Shown in pieces: positions 23,110 to 34,049 of a stretch of 64,000 bases of DNA (positions are counted from its first letter, which is position 1; every line of letters starts with the position of its first letter). The translations under genes were made by a program, and so were the position numbers. Source of the stretch: Zeus faber (Eukaryota > Chordata > Actinopteri > Zeiformes > Zeidae); the NCBI GenBank assembly GCA_960531495.1, contig OY482854.1:8227259-8291258 (forward strand), read 5' to 3'. The notes below the pieces were generated by a model. It made no database searches. It was not told the DNA's origin and was given only the letters and a program-made list of their open reading frames with translations.

Positions 23110-24325
23110 CCACTATTTCATAACATTTGAAATTTTAATCCACTGCCAGCATTCTGAGCATGTCCAGAGCTATGGCATCTGTAACACCAGTGCCTTAACT
23201 ACAACTGCTCTTTTTGACAAATTGCCCATAGCTGTTAATTCCTTTCCATTTAACAAAGGCCCATTGATAAGCTCACAAATTCGGTGTTATATTTTACCCC
23301 ACTCTCAATTTTCGACTGCAAATTCAAAAAATTACTACAACTCTCTCTTCACAATATTCCGAGGCTACGGCCCATTCTATATATATATGAGTGATGTTTG
23401 GACCATAGCCAATGCTCTCTCGCCTTCCCATCTCTAGCATTAAAAGCCTCCAGTTACTACAAAACACTGTGGCAAAAATCTTGACCAGGAGTAAAAACCA
23501 ACCATATTACCCCAATACTAGATGCACTGACTCCAGGTTTACCTCAGATGTGACTTTAAGGTTTTGCTACTTACCTTCTACACGGCCAAGCACCTTACTA
23601 TCTTACTGATTTAGTTGTACCTTATGTACCAGCTTGTGCCTTACACTTACAAGATGCTGGTCTTTTAACAATTCTGAGAGTTAAACAGAAGTCTCCAGGC
23701 TCCAGAGCATTCTCACTCTGGGCCCCAGTCCTATGGAATGCCCTACCTGCAGATATCAGAGCTGCTACTTTTGTAGAAACTTTTAAATCAAGACTTATTT
23801 TAAAGTCTTGCATTTAGTAAACCACATCCATCCTGTTAGCTTGCCTCTAACCCTGCCTTCAGCCCTTAACACTCGTACATGACATCTGGATACTAACCCA
23901 TTGTGTTCCACCCCCCCCACCTCCCTGCCCCTTTTGCTCTGAAAGGGGGGGGTCAAGCTGCTGCGAGCTACCTGGATCGGGCACGGCGCAGCACTCTGCA
24001 TGCAATGCAAATAGACTTTCATATTGTCTAGCTTTGTAATGTCTTTGTATAGAAGTACAATATCCTATGATTTGTCATATCATATTGTGGCTGCCCACTC
24101 AGCATCCATTTCAGCTTGGTCATCCTGGAAAGGGGATGCCTCTTCTGTGTCCACTTCTCAAGGTTCCTACTTTTCTTTCCTCAAAGGGTTTTCTGGGAGT
24201 TTTTACTTGCCTGGATGAGGGTTTAGACTAGGGGATGCCATTGATATCACTGGGAAATGGGGTTTTGTGACGCCTTTGAGACTCTGTTGTGATTAAGGGC
24301 TGTATTAATAAACTTGACTTGACTT
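23110..24325 (+). mobile_element. Second L2-type LINE fragment (3' part)
   Basis: Reads as the C-terminal region of an L2 RT with stops and frameshifts: LPISSIKSLQLLQNTVAKIL (about 23420), then FSLWAPVLWNALPADIRAAT (about 23705-23765) and ETFKSRLILKSC. A 3' untranslated region follows, ending ataaacttgacttgacttt at 24308, the typical short-repeat tail. It is more conserved than the surrounding L2 and has a different 3' end, so it is a separate insertion. Confidence 0.7.
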
Positions 24326-24329
24326 TGAA

Positions 24330-24975
24330 CACCACTTCAATCAAATCAATAGAACTGCCTTTTGCTGACTTAAAAACATAGCTTGTCTCTGCCCATCACT
24401 CTTCTTCACTGCTTCCGAAACATTGATCGATGCCTTCATCACATCCAGAATTGACAACTTCGACAGCATTCTTTACGTCACATCATTCCAAGTCCTAAAT
24501 AAACTTCAGTTCATCCAGAACTTTGTTGCTCGCCTGCTCACCACCTCCGGTTCCTGTGACTATCACCCCTGTCCTCCATAACCTCCACTCACACAAAAAC
24601 ACCATAACCAGGCCCCCTTCTACCTCAGCAACCTGTTCCACCACTACACTCTGTCCTGCAGCCTCCGCTTATCTGACAACAACCTGTCTCCACCACTCAG
24701 AACCAAGCACTAGACCTGGGGCGACAGAGTCTTCTCCATAGCTGATCCCGCTCACTGGAACTCGCTTCCCAAACACATCCAAAATTGCACCAATCCATCC
24801 ATGTTCAAATCACAAATAAAATCTCACATTTTCATAACTGCTTTTAATGTCTAACTAATTTTGCTTGTTATGTTTTTAGTGTGTTGCTTTTTGTGCTCAT
24901 TTTAACTTATGTAAAGTGTCTTTAAGTAGCCTGAAAATCACTCTATAAATAAAATGTATTATTACTTTTATTATT
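24330..24975 (+). pseudogene. L2 RT C-terminus and 3' end
   Basis: Shows the C-terminal region with INKLQFIQNFVARLLTT-like text across frames (about 24495-24545), then SLEPSTRPGATESS and TGTRFPNTSKI. The 3' region agtgtctttaagtagcctga precedes the closing taaataaaatgtattattac at about 24945-24965. This is the 3' terminus of the outer L2 element. Confidence 0.65.
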
Positions 24976-25195
24976 ATCCCCTATTGTTATTGCTTGGGAA
25001 AAATTGTTAGAATTTTTAAAGCAAAAACTATTTGAAACAGGATTCTTCGTAGGACTAGTTGTTAAAATCCCTAAATTTTCAGTACAACAATTGAGATGGT
25101 TGAGAATGTCATCTTGGGTGGGGTGAGTTTCGCACAGATCACGGGCCACTAATGCGACACATCTTCAGTTATGTGCCCCGGCTTCATTGGGTGTT

Positions 25196-25994
25196 TCAGC
25201 CATTTATCACAAGATACCCTCTGCCGAGGTTGGCCCACCACAGGTTGATCAGACCTGAGTGTGTGTCGCACGATGACACCAACATGATTATTTGGCAGCC
25301 CATGTTGCGTCCCTCCGTTTCAGCCACACCCAGTGACTGCTCCGCTCGGCTGCAGTGGCAAGTTCTTTGATTGCCTTCCTTTGGGCCTGCCCTCTTAACC
25401 CCACCTCCTTCAAGAGCCTTGTGGTAGACTTGGCCACAAAACCTCTGCAGCCCAACTCCACTGGCCGCATCTTCACGTTCCAGCCCCGCCCCTCTGCCTC
25501 TGCTGCTAAGTTGGCATCCTCTTCCGTTGGAATGCCTCATCGTTTGCCTCCTCCCATGGGACAGTCAGCTCAAGGATAAAGACTCGCCAGCAGGACTTGG
25601 ACCAGAGGACAAGATCTGGGCGCAGGTTGGTAACTACAATTTCGGGTGGGAAAGTGAGCCTCTGGCTGAGGTCTCCCCGCATTTCCCAATCCCGGGCTGA
25701 GTCTGGGAGTGATGGCTTGGCCGTTTCTCCCCTTCCCGCATGAAGGTTGTTCTCCATGGGAAGGTAGTCTGGGCATTTAGAGGCATGGCATTGGTGGTTA
25801 CCCTCTTGTTCTTTATTACAGCAGCCAAGCATTTCAGCACTTGGTTGTGGTGCCAGGTGTATCTTCCTTGCGTAAAGCTGGTCTTGCAACCCACCAAGAT
25901 GTGTTTGAAGGTTGCTGGGGCTGCACACTGGAGACAGGCTGGGTCCTCTCCCTACCAGAGATGTAGGTTGGTTGGGGAGGGCGGGACATCATAA
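25196..25994 (-). pseudogene. CCHC motif and restriction-like endonuclease of RLE-type LINE
   Basis: Across frames the minus strand shows a cysteine-histidine block (cysteines in the CLQCAAP region, then a histidine and GCKTSFTQGRYTW, about 25960-25860). The nuclease core follows in the segment 25928-25506: RPDLVLWSKSCWRVFILELT with proline-aspartate at residues 104-105 and glutamate at 120, the PD-(D/E)xK pattern. The C-terminal part, 25540-25196, includes VGLQRFCGQVYHKALEGGGV. The nuclease residues are intact although the frame is broken. It would nick the target DNA for priming. Confidence 0.7.
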
Positions 25995-26013
25995 GTGGCT
26001 CTGATGATGAAAC

Positions 26014-26685
26014 TTAGCCTATCCGACTCCATGCCCCACATCTCGCTCCATGTAATTTCCCTCCTCTCCACGCCTCCCACTTCATCCAGGGGCCTTGCTG
26101 GTCTTGAGAGACTGCCTTGGCACACCTGGCTGCTTCCTCCTGGTGGCACACCTCCTCCACAACCATGTGCCGCTGTTCGATTGGAGTAGCCTTTTGCCAT
26201 GTGGATGTTGTTGTTGCCAAGCCAAGGCCCCCTCTGCCATGTTGGACATGCCCCACTACATCCCGGTGCCTGAGGGCCGTCTTTGCCACCGCAACTGCTG
26301 CCGATGGCTTCCATTTCCTCCCCGTTGTTAGGGTTGGAGCAGCACCTCTGACAAATGGATCCCGGGATTCTGTGAGAGTCATCTCCAGCCTTGATTTGGC
26401 ACATTTGTACTCCACCAGGCTTGAGATTGGCAGGGAGAGGGTTCCGCTGCCATACAGGCCAATGCTGGTAAGGCATCTCGGCAGTCCAAGCCACTTCCTC
26501 ACTTGTGCATATACTAGCCTTTCTAGCCGATTGGCATGGGATAGAGTGACCTCATAGATGGAAATTGGCCACATGAGACGGGGCAGCCGCCCAAACTGAA
26601 AGCACCACAGCTTCAGCTTCCCAGGGAGAGCAGTGTTGTTGATCTGCTTGAGGCCACTGATTGTATCCTTCCTGAGTTGTTCCAC
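26014..26685 (-). pseudogene. RT thumb and linker of RLE-type LINE
   Basis: A segment of 223 codons reads MEQLRKDTISGLKQINNTAL, then LKLWCFQFGRLPRLMWPISI and VRKWLGLPRCLTSIGLYGSG. Further on it reads TLTESRDPFVRGAAPTL and VVEEVCHQEEAARCAKA. This region lies between the RT fingers/palm and the cysteine-histidine motif in R2-group LINEs and helps bind the template RNA. Sequence composition is regular and only the final 30 residues are out of frame with the next block. Confidence 0.75.
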
Positions 26686-26705
26686 CTGCTTTGAGTCTTT
26701 GAGTT

Positions 26706-27300
26706 CTACGCTCTACCAGCGGCCAAGGCTTTTGATAGGCTTCTCCAGAACTGTTGGTATTGGCTCGTTGTTGACATGGAACCTCTCATTGGCAAGCTGG
26801 CCTTTGACAATGGAGATACTGCGGGATTTGCTGGTTTAATCTCCATTCGTGCCCATTTGATGTTTCCCTGGAGTTTATCCAGCAGGCGTTTGGTGCATGC
26901 GTTTGTTGTTGTTATTGTTGTTATGTCGTCCATGTACGCCCTGATTGGAGGAAGATGCAGCCCGCTCTTCAACCGTTCCCCTCCAACCACCCATCGGGAT
27001 GCTTGAATAATAAGCTCCGTTGCCATGGTAAACGCCAGTGGAGAGATGGTGCAGCCCGCCATTATGCCTATCTGGAGGTGCTGCCAGGCAGTTGTAATGG
27101 CCTGTGCTGTAACACAGAACTGGTCTTGGAAGTAGGCTTTGACCAGCCTTGTGATACCCTCTGGGACTTGGAAGAAGTTGAACGCCGTCCACAAAATCTC
27201 ATGAGGCACTGACCCGAAGGCATTGGCAAGATTTAAGAAAACCACAGGCAGATCAAACAGAAGAATGGCAGAGGCTACGAAAACTGTTATGTCTTGTTTG
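26706..27300 (-). pseudogene. Reverse transcriptase of RLE-type LINE
   Basis: An open segment on the minus strand. Its first ~35 residues (above about 27290) are flank. Motif A is NLANAFGSVPHEI, in which the catalytic aspartate is replaced by asparagine (AAT codon, residue 55 of the segment). Motif B is GIMAGCTISPLAFTMA. Motif C is YMDD at residues 154-157 in IRAYMDDITTI. The motif-A substitution alone would inactivate the polymerase. A frameshift near 26800-26700 breaks the thumb region, which continues at 26685. Confidence 0.8.
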
Positions 27301-28328
27301 AACTGAAATGTCACAAACTCTTGTGGTTTAAGTTTCATCCAAATCGATCCACATATGGAGCAGAAATTAGTGAAATACCGATCAAATTTTGCCACAAGTA
27401 TTCAGTTGGTCGCGCTTGACCTACACACCATTATTCATGAACCAAATGAACGAGATGAGATTTACAGTAAGACGCTTAATGAAGTCATCATACTATTTAC
27501 TTGAAATATACAGGTTGTGTGTGTGCATTGGCCCTGTCCAGTGCGCAGTGTTGCCTCGATCACTTTGTAGTGGTTAGAGATTACAAACTAGATGTTTGTG
27601 TGTATGTTGATGTATATTCTTACCTGGTAGATGTCTGTGGATCTTTTTGATTGATATTTTCTCTCCCTTTTTCTTTTTTTCATCTCTTTGGTCCCTATTA
27701 TTTTGCCAGATTTATGAAAAATACATACAGTGCACTCAACTGTATGAGTGAGTGATGTGTTCAAGATCCAGTGAGGTGTCTGAAAAATAGAAGCCCTGAT
27801 ATGGTCCTTACTCATTTGATTTATTGAAAAAGTATTTCATGGGAAAATGTCACCACTGAAATTATATAAGTTTCAAAACCTTTGTGAATGTCTGTAAATA
27901 CGCAAACCTGTATAAATACGTCATAATTGATGCACACAAGACCCATTGTGAAAGTAAAAAATAAACGGTTGTTTCAAATATACTTCATGTATATACCATT
28001 TTCTACAGCGAAAAATTGCAGGCTGAAATGAAAATGCAAAAGGTGTTAAGTATTGGCAAATTCTTCCATAATAATTCTAATTCCAAATGAATGTTAAAGT
28101 TCTATAAATATTGTCTGCATTATAATATAGACAAGTAATCTCAGAAGTAAGTAATCAATCAACTAACATTTTTTATGGTATTTATAAAATAACATGTATT
28201 TATTATCATTGTTATGCAAAGCAATTACAAAGTTTATTTTTGTTATTGTTCTAAATGCCAAAAAATAGCTGGAAGTCATAGACAATAAAGAAGCCATTGT
28301 CCAAAAATCCAGTCCTTGAGGTCAGCCA
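27301..28328. other. Dispersed-repeat half, then AT-rich sequence without a gene
   Basis: Bases 27313-27390 are the second half of the repeat seen at 503-553. The rest to 28328 is AT-rich with stops in all frames. Possible 5' sequence of Helitron-like copy B could lie here, but I could not match it to the other copies. Confidence 0.45.
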
Positions 28329-29440
28329 CAATATTAAAAAAATAAAAAGTATAAAAGAAAAATACTTATGGAATACTAATGAGAAAACTTTCAATATACA
28401 GTAAGTGTTAACTCACCACAGCTGTCAGATCATGTTTATTAATACTTAAAAAAAGGAAATAATCTTTATCAGGATATGAAAAAGTCTGGGAAATAAATTA
28501 TAATGTTCCAGGAAGAGATTATATTGCAATAATAGAATTGCAAATTAACTATGTTATAAAACATACAACATTACAAACAACATACAGTATGCTGAGTCAT
28601 TTACTGGCTGCATTGCTGTAGATCACTATGACTATGCGTTGTATAATATGGCTATGCCAATTGATAGAGCACTAAAGAAATCACTGTTAAATAGTAATGA
28701 TGCATGTTCATTAACTATTTCTGTTAATACATGTACAATTACCAAGCGAGATCCTGGTATGCAATTGTTGATTCGAATGCAAAGAACAAAATTGGGCTGC
28801 ATGAGTTTGACTCACAAAGTAATTCTGTAGCATACTACAAAAACATTGAATTTGTCCGTCGTAATTTCTGTAATAATAATAATTAATTCTCCCAAACTCA
28901 ACTCATATTTGAAATCACCGGACTACAGACGGATGTTATTCACACACAACAGCAACACTGAGTAAGTGAATACTGCAATCCAGTTGCAAAAACATATATG
29001 AAAGACATGGATTCCACCCCTCAGAAATGAAAGATAAACATACAAATTAAAAATTAATGACAGCAATTGTAACAAAAAGGTGCAACATTATAAGAACTCA
29101 CTCATTTACTGTCTACTGGCCATACCAAAAATGTTTGAGACAATGAGGAAATGCAAAATAAACATATCAATAATAAAGACACTGAAACTAAATACATGGT
29201 GTGTCATAATTAACGACAACAAACAAATGATAATTTGAGAACAAATTCATATTTATTACAAATGACAAAAACACAAGAACAAAAATGTGTTATTACTTCA
29301 AATATTAAAGATTAACTAATTTAAATTCAACTGATGTAATTATAGTCAATTAATCTGACAATACAAACTTACAATTCCTGCCTTTGACGATATATTAACA
29401 AAATAAACTTAGTTTATTACCTACCTTCCTAACTTACTAA
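28329..29440 (+). mobile_element. Helitron-like element copy B (5' part)
   Basis: Matches copies A and C block by block. Examples are ggaaataatctttatcag (28456), gtagatcactatgactatgc (28617), aaactttcaatat and the region 29200-29415, which parallels 31110-31345 (gacaatacaaacttacaatt versus gaaatacaaactttcaattc). It stops just before the OTU region of copy C and is followed by LINE 3' sequence. It is a truncated copy. Confidence 0.65.
28600..28905 (+). pseudogene. C76-like protease domain, C-terminal part, copy B
   Basis: One open segment (28639-28830) reads MAMPIDRALKKSLLNSNDAC and on to TKRDPGMQ. After a frameshift the next block reads YAIVDSNAKNKIGLHEFDSQ. The Asp-x-His pair of copy A is here Asp-x-Asn: the codon at 28776-28778 is AAT. 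The N-terminal part with the catalytic cysteine is missing. This copy is therefore inactive on two counts. Confidence 0.5.
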
Positions 29441-30469
29441 CTGAAAATAACTGATTCCTAAAATGTTATGCAGTTAGTGAACAGAATAATATAAAATAAA
29501 ATTAAATAAGACTCAAAAAGGTAATACAGAGTGGGGGTACAAAAAAGAAATATGGGAATAGACGTATGTATATGGGATAGGCAATTTGTATATGCAGATA
29601 TGTGCAGTAAAGTGGCATGTGAATAAAGTGAGGTAGTGTGTGTGGAGATATACAGTGCTGTATCCACCAGCAATACAGTAATACCGAACAGAACAGCAAT
29701 ACAATGCAGTATGCAGTAACCCAGAACAGAAGAAGAAGAAGAATCTTTATTGGTGACACGACACACCACACTACAACACATGCATATATACTGTATACAC
29801 ACACACGCACGTGCTTTTTTGGGTGGTGGCCGATGAAATGTCACCTCTGCATTTGGGCCCAGCCAGGAGCAGTGGGCAGCATTCATCGACGCGCCTGGGG
29901 ACCTGGTTCCAAGTGTCTATCGCTGGTCAGATGATGGTGATGTGTGCAGGTTTTTGTTGGGGGTCCTAACTGACGTTAGGTGGAGGAAAACCCCATGTGA
30001 GCAATGGGAGAACACGCAAACTCCACACAGAAAGGCTCCTATTTGGGAGATACCCCCCGGAGTATGGTGCCAACAGCACCCCAGGCGGGAATCGAACCCA
30101 GGACCTCGCCAAACAGCGATACAGTATGCAGTACAGTACGCTACATACAGTACAGTAAAGCAGTGGGGCCTATATGAGTGTCTCAGTGAGGACCCCTGGT
30201 GAGTTCAGCATTGACAGTCCTTATGGCTTGTAGAAAAAGCTCCATCTCAGTCTTTCTTTTCTCACTGTGTGACTATGGAGGCGCGTGTCCAACCTCAATT
30301 GTAAAGTGCACAATCAGCTCTTTAGTTTTGCTGATGTTCAGGAGGAGGCTGACGCACATAGTGATATATAACGCAAAAAAATACTAAAATGTGCGTAATC
30401 GACACCCGCGCAGGCGACCGCAAGGGGGGGCGCCATGATCGCGAATGTCATATGTGCAAAAAAATAATA
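29441..30469 (-). mobile_element. Rex1/L2-type LINE remnant with an inserted dispersed repeat
   Basis: Bases 30203-30345 match the 3' coding end of the LINE at 7866-11011. For example, agcattgacagtccttatgg versus agcattgacagttctaatag, and tagttttgctgatgttcagg versus tagttttgctgacgttcagg. Two internal deletions join distant parts, and 30360-30445 matches its 5' end (gcgcaggcgaccgcaagg versus gcgcaggcgacgcaggg). Bases about 29730-30110 are a separate repeat with gggagaacacgcaaactcca and gggaatcgaacccaggacct, a dispersed tRNA-like family whose opposite orientation is at 61598. The stretch 29441-29730 is LINE 3' non-coding or unknown. Confidence 0.6.
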
Positions 30470-30599
30470 AATCTAGTAAATATGAAAAACACAAAGACCA
30501 TTACGTGATATCAGTTCCTGAATCTCCAAAAAAGATAAGAAAGGAAATATATAATTAACTGATAGACCTCATGAATATACAGGATAAAAAAAAAAATTA

Positions 30600-31095
30600 C
30601 ATCTATGAATGAAGTTAATGTTAATGATAAAACTTTCAATATTAATGTTAATTCGCCATTTATGTCAGTGTTTAGAGGCTCATTTCATCAGGATGAGTCA
30701 CAGTTTGGAGACTCGAGGAACAAATAGTTTGGTGCTATTAGTTTAACAGCAGTTCTTAAAAGCAAGATCCAGAATGTCTGCACATGGACACAAAATTATC
30801 CAGAAAATGTTTTGATTAAATTAAATGATCTTTATCAGGATATGAAAAAGTTTGGTTCAATAAATTAAAATGTTGTGGGAAGGCATTATATTGCAATAAC
30901 AGAATTGCCAACAAGTCGAACTATAGTTAACACAACATTCCAAATAACGTATACGAGCCAGTACTGGCTGCAATGGTGTAGATCACTATGTCTCTGCCTT
31001 GTTTATTATAGCTATGCCAATTTATAGAGCAATTAAGAAATTGTTGGTAAATAATAATGCATGCATGTTTATTAACTATATCTGGTAGTACATAT
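30600..31095 (+). pseudogene. C76-like protease domain, copy C
   Basis: From the ATG at about 30607 the frame reads through MSVFRGSFHQDESQFGDSRN. It meets TAG 30725-30727 and continues FGAISLTAVLKSKIQNVCTW. The catalytic cysteine position (a cysteine codon in copy A) is TTT phenylalanine at 30728-30730. A second stop lies near 30864. A frameshift near 30960 precedes IAMPIYRAIKKLL, and the sequence after 31090 lacks the Asp-x-His block. The surviving N-terminal block GSFHQD...FGDSR is the most conserved part among copies. Confidence 0.5.
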
Positions 31096-31336
31096 GCAAT
31101 TATGAGGGAATGTGTGTCATGAAAAACCACAAGAAACAAATCATCATTTGAAAATAAATTTATATTTACTAGAAATGGCTACAAGACAACACATGTGTGT
31201 TAATACTTCAAATATTACTGACAGCACTATAGATGAAAGAAATTTAAATTAAACTGCTGTATTTCTAGTCAATGAGTCGGGAAATACAAACTTTCAATTC
31301 CTCCCTTTGACAATATATCAACAGAAGGAACTTTGA

Positions 31337-31824
31337 TTGAAATGTGACATGAGTATTTCAAATGATGATTTCATTATACATAAAGCTATGCTACTGAGTA
31401 ACACTTGTGAAACAGAATCGTTGGTGGCTGATGGTAATTGTTTCTTCCGGGCATTATTATTTGCAATGAGTAAATATGAAGGAAATCACAGAAAAATCAG
31501 ACTTATGATCGTCAAACACATGAACAATAACTCCAATTTGTACAGGAATTATTTAAGACATAGCTACTTACCTGTTGAAAACGATTTACAATTATCACAA
31601 CTTTAATATGTTGTTATTTGGGCTACTACTACACAAGCAGCAGCAGATGTAGTAGGTGTAGGTATATTAACATATAGTCATAACAAATGGTTAAAATATT
31701 TTACATCAAAGCCACTATTTAAAATATGGACAGAAATGTACTTAAAACAAAACAATGGCTGTCATTATGAAGTTGTTACATCTGGTGAATATATAAATTC
31801 AGAAGATTGTGGTCATCTGAAATA
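31337..31824 (+). pseudogene. OTU-type cysteine protease domain
   Basis: One frame with a single stop (TAA 31604-31606) covers a whole OTU domain. The catalytic block is VADGNCFFRALLF, with aspartate 32 and cysteine 35 counted from 31337. Downstream are IRLMIVKHMNNNSNLYRNYL, then AAADVVGVGILTYSHNKW, and the closing catalytic histidine in NNGCHYEVV (codon 31763-31765). OTU proteases cleave ubiquitin chains. Within Helitron-like elements an OTU domain is known in some lineages. The cysteine and histidine of the catalytic site are intact, making this the best preserved domain of the element. No proper start is visible because the domain was part of a larger protein. Confidence 0.75.
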
Positions 31825-31839
31825 AATGAATTAAAATGA

Positions 31840-32570
31840 AAAGTCCAAAGAACATTATGTTATATCACCTCCGAAAAAGAGAAGAAAGGAAAAATACGGA
31901 GAAAATGATAGACTTTACCAATATGCAAATATAAAGATATTATACTGGTCCAGAATATGTATTTGCAGTCTGCCATCGACATCAAGTCATTAAATGTCCA
32001 AAAGAACAATATCTCAAAAAAGGAAAAAAAATCCTTCAATCTCTATAAATTGTATAACAGGAACATATGACCTATGTAAACACAAATGCACAAACATTTG
32101 TAATTCTTTATTTCTACAGAATTGAATTTCAAAAACGTTGATCACCTCACATTCATTGTTTGTTCTGGGTTGAAAAAGCTCCAAAAGTAGATAAAAATTA
32201 AGATAATGAAATTATAGCTTTTATTGATCAACCACCTTATTCAGACAAAGACCTGTCTGACATTGTATCCCCTGTACATCAACACAACAAGAGACACTCT
32301 AAAACATGCAAGAAAAGAGGAACAAAATGTAGATTTTATTTCCAAAGACAAACAAGTCATCAAACATTCATGACTATATGCACTACTCTTGCTGAAGAAG
32401 AAAAAGGCAATGACGAAGATCACTAGTAGGGAAATAATTGCAGAAGTTAAAAGTAATTACAAAATGCCAAAAAAAGAAGCTGAAAACATTGAAAAATACA
32501 TTTATGAACTGATTCTCAATGCGAAAAGCAATTTATTTAATTACATGGAAATATTTTAACAAACCTTTGA
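31840..32570 (+). pseudogene. Helitron-like Rep (HUH endonuclease) remnant
   Basis: Reading across frames gives the N-terminal cysteine-histidine block GPEYVFAVCHRHQVIKCPKE (from 31948). After a large deletion comes YRIEFQK followed by TGA 32139-32141. Then SPHIHCLFWVEKAPKVDKN contains the HUH histidines (codons 32148-32150 and 32154-32156). Further on are AFIDQPPYSDKDLSDIV, VHQHNKRHSKTCKKRGTKCR and FYFQRQTSHQTF. HUH Rep nicks and joins single-stranded DNA in rolling-circle transposition. The tyrosine motif and the Pif1-type helicase are not present. This identifies copies A-D as Helitron-like. Confidence 0.75.
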
Positions 32571-33662
32571 AGGTACTTACAAAAAAATTGGAAAAAAAAT
32601 GTTGTTTTAAAAAGACACATTTTTGATATTTGGGTGAACTATTTACTTAGACAACTTAATACAAGTTGTCCATTTTCTTTTTCATCATGTTACTTAAGAT
32701 TGCCATTTCAATAATAAACACTTACAATATGTTGTGTGATCTTTATAAATACTGTGATATTTGTTAAATTATTGTCCAGGTGTTTTGGACAATAAAACAC
32801 CTACACCTATTTAATAAAACAATTATCTGACCTGTCTTGTCATTTCTTGTCCAAATTTCCCAAATGTACTCTATTAATAAAGTTAAAGTCATAAACAAAA
32901 TGAGGGATGCTAGCTCAGTTATTTATAATTGTTATAACAGTTAATAATCAAATGTGACAGATTATGTCACATTCAAACATATGAACATTGGTTGAGGTCT
33001 GGTTGAAATGGGAACGTTTCATACGTACTGTCCTCCAAATTTGATTCAAACCAATCTACATTTTTCTCAAGAAATAATGATCCAACTTTACAAATTCACT
33101 GAAAATTAAAAAAATATTGAGAACACAGTCACTTTGTAACATTACGAACCAATGCCATATAAATTCACCATACGTTTCTGAGCAGTCGTAAAAATCTAAA
33201 AATTGTAACTCATGCTAGATTGCATGAACAATTCGAACTCATGCTACATTGCACAGAATCCGGAGAACTGTAATCCATATCTAAGAGGACTAAACTGGAC
33301 CCTGTGTATTCCAGGTCTAGACAGACAGTTTGACTCGGGCCAGCGTTTAAAGGAAACTTGGAAAACTGTAACTTGTGCTGCGTTTTAAAGAACCCTGGAA
33401 ACTATAATCATTCAAAGAAGACGTTTTCGCACCACAGTAAGTTCTAAGAACCATTGGAGGAAACAGCCTTCTGTTGTGCTGGCACTGCGTCACCAGGAAC
33501 GATAGTAATTCTTCAAACACTGTTCTTCAGGGATATTTAAACTGAACGCCAGAAGAGAAACATGCAGACATAAGTCCATGTTGATTAGTCCAGACGTAAG
33601 TCCAGGAAGTTTGTAACTTTTGTGATGCTTTTTACAGAAACCAAATAACTGTAAAATGTACC

Positions 33663-33950
33663 TGTGGCACACCAAGTGGTGTGGTCAAGCCGTGGCTGCA
33701 GACGGCAGCATGGCTCCCTTTCCCGCGGCCACCAAACTGCCTCGAGTTGGCCGAATCAGTGCCCATGTGGCGCTGATTGGTCCGACTTAGGGCAGGGAGC
33801 TTTCTTAATGTTTGTCTGTCTTGCAGAGGGGCTTGGCGCATGTGCTCGTCAGCCGACCAGGAGACAGAACGAAAAACATTCCGAGCCTTTTTGTTCATCT
33901 TTATAATAAAAAACTCGCAATGTTGGCAAACCAGACTCCGTCTGCACTCA
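33663..33950 (+). mobile_element. Solo LTR inserted in Helitron-like copy C
   Basis: Starts TGTGGCACACCAAG and contains an aataaa signal at about 33905. It shares gcagggagctttcttaatgt and the neighbouring tgcctgtcttgcagaggg-type block with the minus-strand LTR of the Gmr1-like element at 57977-58330. The interrupted Helitron-like sequence resumes at about 33951-33958 (gaatccagagaactg; compare 33253). A clean target duplication could not be found. It shows that the Gmr1-like family was active after this Helitron-like copy inserted. Confidence 0.6.
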
Positions 33951-34049
33951 CTGCACTGAATCCAGAGAACTGTGATACAGTACATATCTAATTAGACTAA
34001 AGTGGACCCTGTGTATTGCTACCTGCAACTATATTTGATATTATTGTTT

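Larger units (their letters stand above)
16985..24975 (+). mobile_element. L2-type LINE split by nested insertions
   Basis: Pieces of one plus-strand L2 element occur in order: endonuclease N-terminal part (about 16985-17474), endonuclease middle (19453-19577), endonuclease end to RT start (19784-20957), and RT C-terminal region with 3' end (24330-24975). The 3' end shows a typical L2 close, ctctataaataaaatgtatt, followed by an ATT-rich run. The gaps are an inverted-repeat element (17475-19452), a SINE (19575-19783), an LTR piece with L1 tail (20958-21276), an LTR/minisatellite unit (21300-23100) and another L2 fragment (23110-24325). Most of the RT is missing between 20957 and 24330. Confidence 0.75.
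25100..27300 (-). mobile_element. RLE-type LINE (R2 group, HERO-like)
   Basis: On the minus strand an RT, a CCHC-type cysteine-histidine motif and a restriction-like endonuclease follow in the order typical of early-branching LINEs (R2, R4, NeSL, HERO). These carry the nuclease after the RT instead of an APE domain before it. It lies inside a dispersed repeat whose halves remain at about 25028 and 27313. At least three frameshifts separate the open segments. The clade (HERO rather than another R2-group clade) is my inference from resemblance to fish elements. Confidence 0.75.

Noticed and set aside
29458..29886. 142-codon minus-strand frame with hydrophobic and cysteine-rich stretches
   Set aside because: It runs across the junction of LINE 3' sequence and an inserted dispersed repeat; no protein features.
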